Source: Desulfobulbaceae bacterium
GTDB lineage: Bacteria > Desulfobacterota > Desulfobulbia > Desulfobulbales > SURF-16
DNA length: 64,000 nt
Direction of reading: 5' to 3'
NCBI GenBank assembly: GCA_024637145.1
Contig: JAGXFQ010000007.1
Coordinates: 1 to 64,000 of the forward strand
Program-made: the position numbers and the translations under genes
In this document: piece after piece, positions 50,539 to 59,258 of the stretch
How positions within the stretch are numbered: the stretch's first letter is position 1
Layout of the letters: each line of letters opens with the position of its first letter
The notes under the pieces: generated by a model
What the model was told of the DNA's origin: nothing
Database searches by the model: none
What the model saw: only the letters and a program-made list of their open reading frames with translations

Positions 50539-52632
50539 TCAGCCTTTGGGGGCAGAACGCCCTTTTTTCTGCTCTTTTTGCTGGCGGTGGGCTGCGGGCA
50601 GGCGCAGAGCAATGGGCATGCCCTGGGTGGAAAGGATGAGCATGCGCAGTTCCTCATCAATGCGCACCGGCTGGGGCAGCAGGCGCTGCTGGAGCAGGAC
50701 CTGGATCTGCCGGGGGGCTAAGGTTATGCCTTTGTACTCCGGTTCAAGGACAAAGGGGCAGCCCTCTTTCCAGCCCGAGCAGCCGTAGGCCCTTTTGCCC
50801 TGGATAACCTCTTGGCCGCAGAGGGGGCAGCTGCCCCAGCGCCCGCTCTCCAGCCGCCCGGTGGCGTTGTCCTGGATCAGGGCGCGAATGTAGTCGCTGA
50901 TGCCGGCCATGAAAACATCCGGGTCAAGCTGGCGGCGCTCGATCTGTTTAAGCTTTGCCTCCCACTCCCCGGTCATTTCCGGTGATTTGAGCAGGGGGTC
51001 GTGGATAAGGGCAATCAGGCAGCGGCCCATGTCGGTGCAGCGCAGCTGTTTTTTGTCGCGGCGGATATAGTTGCGCCGGAGCAGGGTTTCGATGATCGCC
51101 GCCCGGGTGGCCGGGGTGCCGATGCCGCGCTCTTTGAGGGCCTCGCGCAGGCTGTCATCCTCGACAAATTTGCCGGCCGCCTCCATGGCGCCCAACAGCG
51201 AGTTTTCACTGAAATGGCCGGGCGGTTTGGTTTTGCCTTCGTGCAGGTAAGGGGCATGGGGCCCGCTTTCGCCTTCTGTAAAAAGCGGCAGGGCCTGATC
51301 GCCGGCCGCCTCGGCGCCCTCGTTCTTTTTGGGGAAAAGGATGGTCCAGCCCGGCTCCACGGTCTGCGTGCCCTTGGCCTGGAACTTTACCTGATTGCTG
51401 ACGCCGTCTACGGTGGTGATATTTTTGAGGCAGACCGGGTAGAAGGCGGCGATGAACTGGATGGTGATGGCGCTGTAGACCAGCTCTTCGTGGGCGCCGA
51501 TAGTGCCCGGGTTGACGCCGGTGGGGATGATGGCGTGGTGATCGGTGACCTTGGTGTCGTCGATGATCCGCTTGCTAAACGGCAGCTTCGCCAGGTTGAG
51601 GGGCGCGATCTGGTCCGGCCAGCGGCCCTTGAGCTGGGCCATGATCTTGGCAAGGCGCGGTTTCATGTCTTGGCTGAGATAGCGGGAATCGGTCCGGGGA
51701 TAGGTGACCAGTTTTTTTTCGTAGAGATTTTGGGTGGCGGCCAGGGTGTCGGCTGCCGAGAGGCCGTGCAGCTTGTTGACCTGGCGCTGCAGGGTGGTGA
51801 GGTCGAAGAGTTGGGGCGGCTGCTCTTTTTTCTCTTTGCCCCTGCTGCCGGTAATGGCAAAGGGCTGGTCAACTACTTTGGCGAGCAGGGCCTGGGCCTT
51901 CTCCGGTGTGTCAAAGCGCTTGCCCTGGTATTTGAACACCACCTCCCGGTAGCGGCTGGCCAGTTCCCAGAAGGGCTGGGGCCGGAACTCGAGGATGGTG
52001 TCGTCCCGTTCGACGATCATGGCCAGCACCGGGGTCTGCACCCGGCCGATACTCCAGAGCACCCGATCGCTGCCGCCGCCGATCCGGCCATGTTTTACCG
52101 TGTAGTAGCGGGTGGAGTTGAGGCCGACGATCCAGTCCGCCTCGCTGCGGCAGCGGGCCGCGGCATAAAGGGCGTCGTAGTCGTGGCCATCCTTGAGGTT
52201 CTTGAAGGCCTCTGTGATGGCATCCGGGGTGAGGGAGTTGAGCCAGAGGCGGCGGATCGGCTTCTCCTCACAGCGGGCCTGGGCCAGGATGTAGCGGAAG
52301 ATGAGCTCCCCTTCGCGGCCGGCATCCGTGGCGCAGATAATCTCCTCGGCCTGCCTGCATAACGACTCGATAACCTGGAACTGCTCGGCCACCCCCCGGT
52401 TTTTGATCAGGGTGAGCTTGAACTCACTGGGGACAAAGGGGAGGGTCTCCAGGGACCAGCGCTTGAGGGCCGGATCATATTCCCCCGGCTCCTGCAGCGT
52501 CACCAGATGGCCGAAGGCCCAGGTGACGGCGCACCCCCGCCCTTCGATATACCCCTGCTTTTTGGCCGTGATATCAAGGACAGCCGCGATGTCGCGGGCC
52601 ACGGAGGGCTTTTCAGCAATAATTACCTTCAT
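50539..52632 (-). CDS. topB: DNA topoisomerase III (TopB-like)
   Basis: MKVIIAEKPSVARDIAAVL, ICATDAGREGELIFRYI, IGRVQTPVLAMIV, LVTYPRTDSRYLSQDM; C-terminal CPLCG..GCSGW zinc finger. Confidence 0.94.
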   Translation of the reverse strand: MKVIIAEKPSVARDIAAVLDITAKKQGYIEGRGCAVTWAFGHLVTLQEPGEYDPALKRWSLETLPFVPSEFKLTLIKNRGVAEQFQVIESLCRQAEEIICATDAGREGELIFRYILAQARCEEKPIRRLWLNSLTPDAITEAFKNLKDGHDYDALYAAARCRSEADWIVGLNSTRYYTVKHGRIGGGSDRVLWSIGRVQTPVLAMIVERDDTILEFRPQPFWELASRYREVVFKYQGKRFDTPEKAQALLAKVVDQPFAITGSRGKEKKEQPPQLFDLTTLQRQVNKLHGLSAADTLAATQNLYEKKLVTYPRTDSRYLSQDMKPRLAKIMAQLKGRWPDQIAPLNLAKLPFSKRIIDDTKVTDHHAIIPTGVNPGTIGAHEELVYSAITIQFIAAFYPVCLKNITTVDGVSNQVKFQAKGTQTVEPGWTILFPKKNEGAEAAGDQALPLFTEGESGPHAPYLHEGKTKPPGHFSENSLLGAMEAAGKFVEDDSLREALKERGIGTPATRAAIIETLLRRNYIRRDKKQLRCTDMGRCLIALIHDPLLKSPEMTGEWEAKLKQIERRQLDPDVFMAGISDYIRALIQDNATGRLESGRWGSCPLCGQEVIQGKRAYGCSGWKEGCPFVLEPEYKGITLAPRQIQVLLQQRLLPQPVRIDEELRMLILSTQGMPIALRLPAAHRQQKEQKKGRSAPKG

Positions 52633-52928
52633 GGGACTGTTTTCTCAGGGGCTTGACGTTGGGCTCTTAAAAAAAAGACAGGGGGGCATGGTGCCGGCGG
52701 CACTCCCCTTGTCCAGGCGGCGCTCTATCCTAAACTTAATGAGGGGCTGATGCAAGCCGGCCGGGGGGAAGAGGGGAGATACCTCTTGGTAGTCCAGGCG
52801 CTATCTGCTATAAACCCCTGTTCGGGAACATTTTCAGATGACAACTTTCTTTTTTCCATCAAGACCTGTTTCATGACATAATCAGGGTAAAGAGCCACCC
52901 TCTCCATCTCCTTTTTTCAGCAGAGAAT

Positions 52929-54278
52929 ATGAGCGATAACAAAATCATAGAATTAACCCCCTTCCGCGCCGATCTGACCCGGGCCCTGGCCCGCCGGGGC
53001 GAGCGGTTGCTGGCCGCCCCGGATCTGGCCGACGAGGTGGCAGCCCTTGAACCCCTGGAGGCATATTATATTGTCAGAGAGATCGGCCTGGATCAATCCC
53101 TGGCCATTCTCCTGCAGCTCAGCCCGGAGCAGCTGGAGGCCTGCGTTGATCTGGATTGCTGGAGCCGCTACGATTTTGCCGCCGATAGTCTTGATGAGTG
53201 GCTGTCGGCCTTTGCTCTGGCCGGGCCTGAGGCCCTGGCCCAGGGTTTTTTCGCCCTGGACTATGTGGTGCAGCTCCTTTTTCTGGCTCAGACCGTCACG
53301 GTCTATGATCCGGATATGGATGAGGTGCCTCCCCAGGACGAGGAGGATGAAAATGCCCCGGTCCGGGCCATGACCCCCGACGGCTTCTATCTTCTGGAGT
53401 TGAAGTCGCAGCTGGCCTTCAGGACCCATCCTTTCACGGTGTTGGATGCCCTCTATCAATATGATCTCACCGCCACCCACCAGCTGCTGAGTGAGGTGCG
53501 CGTTGATCTGCCCAGCCAGATCGAGGAAGAGGCCCTGCGCTTCCGCAACGGCCGTATGCAGGATATCGGCTTTGTCACCCCGGAGGAGGCGGATATCCTT
53601 TTTTCTCGGCCCGGCCCCCAGCCGCCCCTGGCCCGGCCGCAGCAGCCACAGGAGAGTCCGGTTACCCGGGTGCCCTCCGTCTATGCCGTGCCCTTCACCG
53701 ACTCCACCCTGCTGCAGCAGGCCCTGGCCCTGATCAGTGATCAGGCAGGGCTGGCCCGTCTGGAGCAGGAGCTGGTTTGGGTCATCAACAGCGCCATCAT
53801 CGCCTATGGCGAAAAAACCCAGGATACCAAACAGATAACCGACATTGCCGAGCGGGTACGGGACACCATTTGCCTTGGCCTGGAAAGCCTGATCGCCCGG
53901 CAGGAGCCGCAAGTGCCGCCGGCTGGGCCAGAGGCTGTTACCCGGGCCGCTGATCTGTTGGCGGCCCGTTACATGAGCGATTTATTCCGGCACGGCTTTG
54001 CCGCCACCCAGGGCCTGCAGCGGGAGGTTCGCCAGGCCCTGCAGGAGCCGGCCTTCCGGGCCTGGTATCACCTGGCTGATACCGAGCAGTCGGAGGAATC
54101 AGGTGATCGCCTGCAACGCGCCTTTGTGGCCGGCCTGCTGGGCCGTCACCCCCTGCGCAGCGGCTTTGATCTTGCCCACCCCGAGGCGGTCAAGGCCTTT
54201 GCCTGCCTGGCTGATATCGATGTTGCCCATCTCCGCCTCAAGCAGCTGGTCCGCCAGATATTATGCCCCACGTCTTGA
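52929..54278 (+). CDS. Probable DUF6178-family protein
   Basis: 449 aa; LEAYYIVREIGLDQSLAILLQLSPEQLEACVDLDCWSRYDF pattern; family recalled from memory. Confidence 0.6.
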   Translation: MSDNKIIELTPFRADLTRALARRGERLLAAPDLADEVAALEPLEAYYIVREIGLDQSLAILLQLSPEQLEACVDLDCWSRYDFAADSLDEWLSAFALAGPEALAQGFFALDYVVQLLFLAQTVTVYDPDMDEVPPQDEEDENAPVRAMTPDGFYLLELKSQLAFRTHPFTVLDALYQYDLTATHQLLSEVRVDLPSQIEEEALRFRNGRMQDIGFVTPEEADILFSRPGPQPPLARPQQPQESPVTRVPSVYAVPFTDSTLLQQALALISDQAGLARLEQELVWVINSAIIAYGEKTQDTKQITDIAERVRDTICLGLESLIARQEPQVPPAGPEAVTRAADLLAARYMSDLFRHGFAATQGLQREVRQALQEPAFRAWYHLADTEQSEESGDRLQRAFVAGLLGRHPLRSGFDLAHPEAVKAFACLADIDVAHLRLKQLVRQILCPTS

Positions 54279-54321
54279 GCTGATTGCCGGCCAGGGGGCG
54301 CGTGGCGGCAAAGAACGTCCT

Positions 54322-54576
54322 TTAGAATTTTTTCATTTTTTCGGCGGTGATGACGGCCTTGTCGCAGCTGGCCCCTGCTTTTGGGTTGCAGTCGAGGAGG
54401 ATGCCCATCACCTTGTCGGCGGTTTTGTTACAGCCGGCGTCTTCCAGGCGGCTCAACAGTTCAGACATCAGCTTGTTGAATTCCTGGCATTTCTGGTGAT
54501 CGGCAGAGGCGCGTTGATGCAGGAAGATTGCCTTTTTCAGGTCTTTCTTGATATCTGGAGGGATTATTTCAGCCAT
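54322..54576 (-). CDS. Hypothetical small protein, 84 aa
   Basis: MAEIIPPDIKKDLKKAIFLHQRASADHQKCQEFNKLMSELLSRLEDAGCNKTADKVMG; upstream aaggagcaaatccc ribosome-binding site. Confidence 0.6.
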   Translation of the reverse strand: MAEIIPPDIKKDLKKAIFLHQRASADHQKCQEFNKLMSELLSRLEDAGCNKTADKVMGILLDCNPKAGASCDKAVITAEKMKKF

Positions 54577-54728
54577 GGGATTTGCTCCTTATAACTCTGT
54601 GGCGAAAACGCCGGGAATCGCCTAAGGTACCCATTTTTTCGCCAACCGCTCTATTTTTTTGCGGCCACTCCGCCCCAAAGGGAGAGGGGCAGACCTCGAT
54701 CAGCCATGGCTCATTACCTGGATAATTT

Positions 54729-55205
54729 ATGAAAATACGCAAACTTACCCCAGAAATGTATGCCAAGGCCTCTGCCTTGCTGGTCCAGGCCTTCCCGGGC
54801 AGCAATGCAGAGGTGCGCTTAGTTGAAAATTTCCACAAGAATGGTACGCCCGTGCATGAGTGGGTCTGTATCCATATTAACCGGGTCATTGCCTATATCG
54901 CTTTTTCAAAGGCCTATAATGGCTCTGAGGTGTGTGGCCTGCATCTGGCGCCCATGGCAGTGAAACCGGAGTATCAAAGGCAAGGGATCGGCTCTGAGCT
55001 GCTGCGCTTTGCCTTGCGGCAGGAGGTGATTAAGGCAAACACCATCTTTGTCCTGGGGGATCCAGCCTTTTATCAGAAGTTTGGCTTTGCACCCTGTGTC
55101 AGGCCTCTGTGTCCCTTTGCTGCCCAAAAAGGCCACTTCCTGAGCCTCCGCAACAAGATAACCACCCCCTTCACCGTGGGCTATGAGACGGAGTTCGGGG
55201 TATAG
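54729..55205 (+). CDS. GNAT-family N-acetyltransferase
   Basis: LAPMAVKPEYQRQGIGSELLRFAL, VLGDPAFYQKFGFAPC. Confidence 0.88.
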   Translation: MKIRKLTPEMYAKASALLVQAFPGSNAEVRLVENFHKNGTPVHEWVCIHINRVIAYIAFSKAYNGSEVCGLHLAPMAVKPEYQRQGIGSELLRFALRQEVIKANTIFVLGDPAFYQKFGFAPCVRPLCPFAAQKGHFLSLRNKITTPFTVGYETEFGV

Positions 55206-55260
55206 AGTCGGCCCTGGCGGGCAACAGCACTGAGCACAGGTATCATACAGAGGGAAGCAA

Positions 55261-56097
55261 ATGGTCCAGATCGGCAGGATAAATAGACTTGTCATAAAAA
55301 GAACGCGGGAGTACGGCCTCCACCTGGAGGGCGGCACCTTCGGGGACATTCTCCTGCGGGGCAAATATGATCCGGAAAAGTGCCGGCCTGGTGAGGAGAT
55401 CGAGGTCTTTGTCTATCCGGATCGGCAGGATCATCTGTGCGCCACCACCCTGAAACCCTATGCCATGGTGGGGCAGTTTGCCCGCCTGCGGGTGGTGGCA
55501 AACTCGGCGTCCGGAGCCTATCTCTACTGGGGGCTGGAAAAGGACCTCTTTGTGCCCAAGAGTGAACAGCAGGAGCCGATGGCGGAAGGCAAATCCTATC
55601 TGGTCTTTATCTTTCTTAATGAGAAAAACAACCGCATTGCCGCCTCTGCAAAGCTGGCTAAATTTTTTGATCCCCAGCCTCCGGACTATGAAGAGGGCCA
55701 AGAGGTGGACCTGATTATTTATGAGAAAAACGAGCTGGGCTATGGCGCCCTTATCAATCAGGCTCACGGGGGCATGCTCTATGAAAACGAGGTGTTTCAG
55801 CGGCTTGTCGTGGGTCAGGAGCTCAAGGGCTACATAAAAAAAATACGCGATGATAGCAAGATCGACTTGAGCCTGCAAAAACCAGGTCTGCAGGGGGTTG
55901 ATGAGGTGGCCCAGGCCATTCTGGCGACCATCAAGGAGCATGGCGGCTCCATTGCCGTTACCGATAAAAGCCGGCCCCAAGATATCTACTCCTTGTTCGG
56001 GGTAAGCAAAAAAACCTTTAAAAAGGCCATAGGCAGTCTCTATAAAAAAAGGCTCATCACCATCGACGCCGCGGGTATCAGGCTGGACAACGGCTGA
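55261..56097 (+). CDS. CvfB/YitL-like S1 RNA-binding domain protein
   Basis: GRINRLVIKRTREYGLHLEGGTFGDILLRGKY, AFINDQ-like ALINQAHGGMLYENEVF, C-terminal winged-helix DIYSLFGVSKKTFKKAIGSLYKKRLI. Confidence 0.85.
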   Translation: MVQIGRINRLVIKRTREYGLHLEGGTFGDILLRGKYDPEKCRPGEEIEVFVYPDRQDHLCATTLKPYAMVGQFARLRVVANSASGAYLYWGLEKDLFVPKSEQQEPMAEGKSYLVFIFLNEKNNRIAASAKLAKFFDPQPPDYEEGQEVDLIIYEKNELGYGALINQAHGGMLYENEVFQRLVVGQELKGYIKKIRDDSKIDLSLQKPGLQGVDEVAQAILATIKEHGGSIAVTDKSRPQDIYSLFGVSKKTFKKAIGSLYKKRLITIDAAGIRLDNG

Positions 56098-56313
56098 GGA
56101 TTGGTCTCATTAATGCTGTAAATCTTTGTCTGGCGGCGGGCCTGGCACCATAATTGGTTCGGGATGAAGGAAAAACCCGGGAAAAATCGGGAAACCGGAA
56201 AACCGGAAAAGGCCGGTCCCCTTGGGCAAAGGGTGCTGATACCCCCATGGCCACAAAAAAAGCAGGTGAAAATTCACCTGCTTTTTTTGTTGATCAAACC
56301 AAGGGCGATATTA
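55932..56313 (+). repeat. Direct repeat B, copy B1 (contains the 3' end of the CvfB-like gene)
   Basis: caaggagcatggcggctccattgccg...agcaggtgaaaattcacctgctttttttgttgatcaaaccaagggcgatatta; diverged copy at 57435-57814. Confidence 0.9.
56253..56289. terminator. Bidirectional terminator hairpin (copy in B1)
   Basis: cacaaaaaaagcaggtgaaaattcacctgctttttttg; perfect AGCAGGTGAA/TTCACCTGCT stem with A/T tails. Confidence 0.85.
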
Positions 56314-57096
56314 GACTTTCTGCCGCTTTCTGAGTCTTTTTCCGGCAAAGGCGGCTAAGCCGCTGCCAAAGAGAAGCATCGTGGCAGGTTCTGGAACCGG
56401 AGAGCAGCCACGGGCATTAAGGGTTGATGAGTCCAGATAGAAGTTCCCTCGCCAAGAGTCGATTGAAATGGACAATAAGCCGCTGGAATTGAGTTGTGCC
56501 AACCCGGTAAGAGACCAGCCAAAGTCGTTGTTGGTATAGTCGAAATCGTAAACCCCATCAGCTAACAGCCCTGGTTGGTCGATGAAGGCTATTTTAAAGC
56601 CATGATGACCGCCGCCATCCTCACCGCCACCATCCTCACCACCGCCATCAGCATGGCCGCCATTCTCGCCACCGCCACCTTTACCACCTTTACCACCGCC
56701 ACCGCCACCGCCACCATCAGCATGGCCGCTATCCTCGCCACCGCCATCATCATGGCCGCCATCCTCGCCACCGCCATCAGCATGGCCGCCATCTTCACCA
56801 CCGCCATCCTTACCACCGCCATTCTCATGGAGCGTTATGTTGAGAGAATAATTGGCGAGAAAGTCGGTGGCGATATTGAAGCCATCATCACTGATATCAT
56901 GGGTGTAATTCACAGAGCTCCGGGGATTTATTTTTTCAGCTGGATCCCAGGTCAGTATGTCGCTCCAGCTCGCAGCCATGTAGCCGTCAGGGCAGCTGTC
57001 GCCCTCACACGTTGGTATCATGGTTGCGCTGGCAGCACCGGCGAAAAATAATGTTGCCACAAAAGTTGATAGGTTGATACGTAGTTTTTTTTTCAT
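56311..57096 (-). CDS. PEP-CTERM domain exported protein with Gly/Asp/His-rich repeat region
   Basis: Signal peptide MKKKLRINLSTFVATLFFAGAASA; repeats GGGEDGGHADGGGEDGGHDDGGGEDSGHADGG; C-terminal VPEPATMLLFGSGLAAFAGKRLRKRQKV. Confidence 0.93.
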   Translation of the reverse strand: MKKKLRINLSTFVATLFFAGAASATMIPTCEGDSCPDGYMAASWSDILTWDPAEKINPRSSVNYTHDISDDGFNIATDFLANYSLNITLHENGGGKDGGGEDGGHADGGGEDGGHDDGGGEDSGHADGGGGGGGGKGGKGGGGENGGHADGGGEDGGGEDGGGHHGFKIAFIDQPGLLADGVYDFDYTNNDFGWSLTGLAQLNSSGLLSISIDSWRGNFYLDSSTLNARGCSPVPEPATMLLFGSGLAAFAGKRLRKRQKV

Positions 57097-57367
57097 TTTT
57101 AAGACCTTTTTTTGTTACTTGATGATAATCTGCTGGCCATATGGTCGCTTCCCTTTAAAATTCTCTCCATTTTTCTAATGAACCTCCTTTGTTAGTGGGT
57201 ATTGACAGAGATATTCTCGTACCTGCCTAACAAAGCAAATTATGTTCCTTCTTTCAGTTTTTATTTTTTATTTATGGTTTCGGATGGTTATAGGGAAAGC
57301 CATGGTGGAAGAGGGGGCGCGGCGTGTCTTGCCAGGAGCGAATTCCTTTTTTCCGGAAATCAGATAG

Positions 57368-57430
57368 ATGGGCAAGGGGCTCAGCTCTTGCTTGCCCTGC
57401 AGCAATTTCTGGCCGGGCCTTGCCGGTGAC
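57368..57430 (+). repeat. Direct repeat A, copy A1
   Basis: atgggcaaggggctcagctcttgcttgccctgcagcaatttctggccgggccttgccggtgac; diverged copy at 57817-57876. Confidence 0.85.
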
Positions 57431-57434
57431 CATA

Positions 57435-57814
57435 CAAGGAGCATGGTGGCTCCATTGCCGAGACGGATAAAAGCCGCCTGCAAGATATCTACTTCCTGTT
57501 CGGGGTAAGTGAAAAACCTTTAAAAAAGCCATAGGCAGCCTCTATAAAAAAGGTTCATCATCCGAGGCCGCTGGTATCAAGCTGGGTAACGGCTGAGAAT
57601 TGGCTTCATCAATGCTGTAAATCTTTGTCTGGCAGCCCATGACACCATAATTGGTTCGGAATGAAGGAAAAAACCTGGAAAAACCGGGAAACCGGAAAAC
57701 CGGAAAAGGCCAAGCCTTTTGGGAAAGGGGTGCTGATACCCTCATGGCCACAACAAAAAAAGCAGGTGAAAATCCACCTGCTTTTTTTGTTGATAAACCC
57801 CAAGGGCGATTATA
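57435..57814 (+). repeat. Direct repeat B, copy B2 (degenerate CvfB-like 3' end plus terminator)
   Basis: caaggagcatggtggctccattgccgagacggataaaagccgcctgcaagatatctacttcctgttcggggtaag...agcaggtgaaaatccacctgctttttttgttgat; reading frame disrupted relative to B1. Confidence 0.9.
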
Positions 57815-57816
57815 AA

Positions 57817-57876
57817 TGGGCAAGGGGCTCAGGTCTTGCTTGCCCCTGCAGCAGTTCTGGCCAGCCTTGCCGGTGA
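57817..57876 (+). repeat. Direct repeat A, copy A2
   Basis: atgggcaaggggctcaggtcttgcttgcccctgcagcagttctggccagccttgccggtga. Confidence 0.85.
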
Positions 57877-57992
57877 AGCTTATGGTATGGTATTGTCGTT
57901 GTCTCCGACGCCGCCTTGTCGAATAATGCAGGGCAGCCGTTGTCCGTAGCATCATGTACCCTTGTTACCCCTGCCAACCTGGAGAGTAGACC

Positions 57993-58826
57993 ATGCAGAC
58001 CACCCCTTCCGTGGCGCCAAACCGCCAGCGTTATCGCCTCAACCTGGAATACGCTGGTACCGGTTACAGCGGCTGGCAGAAGCAGACCGACGCCCGGACC
58101 ATCCAGGGCACCCTGCTCAGTGCCGCTGCTGCCATCTTTAAAGACCCGGGGCTGGAGATCCAGGGCCATGGTCGCACCGATGCCGGCGTGCACGCCCTCA
58201 ACTATACGGCCCATCTGGAAACCAGTGGTGGCGGTCGCCTGTCCGCTTCTGAAATCCGCGATGGATTCAACGAGCTTTTGCCCTCCTCCATCGTGGTGCT
58301 GGCGGTGGCCCCGTGCGGACCCCGTTTCCACGCCCGGCACAACTGCCTCGGCCGCAGCTATCTCTATCAGATCTCCCGGCGCAAGACCGCTTTCCACAAG
58401 AAATATGTGTGGTGGCCCAAGGAGGAGCTGAACAGCGGCGCCATGGCCCAGGCGGCAAAGATCTTTGCCGGCCTGCACGACTTTGCCTCCTTTGCCGAGC
58501 AGCAGGAGCTGAAGAAATCAACCAAGGTGCTGGTCAATGGGGTGTTTGTCTATGAGGACAAGAATAACGAGATGGTGCGGCTGCGGGTGGTGGGTTCCCA
58601 TTTCCTCTGGAAGATGGTGCGCCGCATGGTGGGTGTGTTGGTGGAGGTGGGCAAGGGCAACCTGACGGCCCACCAGGTGGCGGGCTTTCTGGAGGGGCCT
58701 TCTGATATCCCCTGCCGCTTTACTGCCCCGCCCTCTGGACTCTTCTTTGAACAGGCTTTCTACGATCAGGAGGAGTTTGACCTGTTTCTGGCCGGAGCCG
58801 CCCCGGAACCAGGCCGGCAGGGGTAA
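57993..58826 (+). CDS. truA: tRNA pseudouridine(38-40) synthase
   Basis: YRLNLEYAGTGYSGWQKQTDARTIQGTL, GHGRTDAGVHALNYTAHL, RMVGVLVEVGKG. Confidence 0.95.
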   Translation: MQTTPSVAPNRQRYRLNLEYAGTGYSGWQKQTDARTIQGTLLSAAAAIFKDPGLEIQGHGRTDAGVHALNYTAHLETSGGGRLSASEIRDGFNELLPSSIVVLAVAPCGPRFHARHNCLGRSYLYQISRRKTAFHKKYVWWPKEELNSGAMAQAAKIFAGLHDFASFAEQQELKKSTKVLVNGVFVYEDKNNEMVRLRVVGSHFLWKMVRRMVGVLVEVGKGNLTAHQVAGFLEGPSDIPCRFTAPPSGLFFEQAFYDQEEFDLFLAGAAPEPGRQG

Positions 58827-58997
58827 ACCTTGCAGCGTTGCTGCTGTTTAGGGCGAGGAAGGGCCGGGACGTCTGGGCCTGTTCTCGCTGGAGCGCGACC
58901 TGTTTGCCAACAGGTCTCTGCCTTCTGCCGACCACTCTTATCCAGGGAGATGTGCCGATGATAGTCATTTAGAAGTTGCTCAGCAGGATTCGGTGGG

Positions 58998-59207
58998 ATG
59001 AAGATTTTGGCAAGGGGGATTGTCGTAGGTTATTATGACCGGGTTGCCGATGAGATAAGAGCCGTGCCTTTTCAGGAGATCCTGTGGGACCAAGACCACC
59101 ATTTGTCCATGCAGATCAAGGGGATGGACGGTGAAATCTGTGCCATCCCCTGGCACAGGGTGAGGAGAGTCTGGAAAGATGGGCAGTTAATCTGGCAGCG
59201 TCCTTAG
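58998..59207 (+). CDS. DUF504 / MJ1316-domain-like small protein
   Basis: 69 aa ending IPWHRVRRVWKDGQLIWQRP, resembling the IPxHRI..I...G..IW.R signature. Confidence 0.55.
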   Translation: MKILARGIVVGYYDRVADEIRAVPFQEILWDQDHHLSMQIKGMDGEICAIPWHRVRRVWKDGQLIWQRP

Positions 59208-59258
59208 GAATAAATCAGCGGCGGCTACCCTCTTGCAGGCCGGTCTGGCCCCAATCTT

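Noticed and set aside
56575-57051. 158-aa plus-strand ORF (MTAAILTATILTTAISMAAILATATF...)
   Set aside because: Antisense translation of the PEP-CTERM protein's repeat tract; repetitive composition only.
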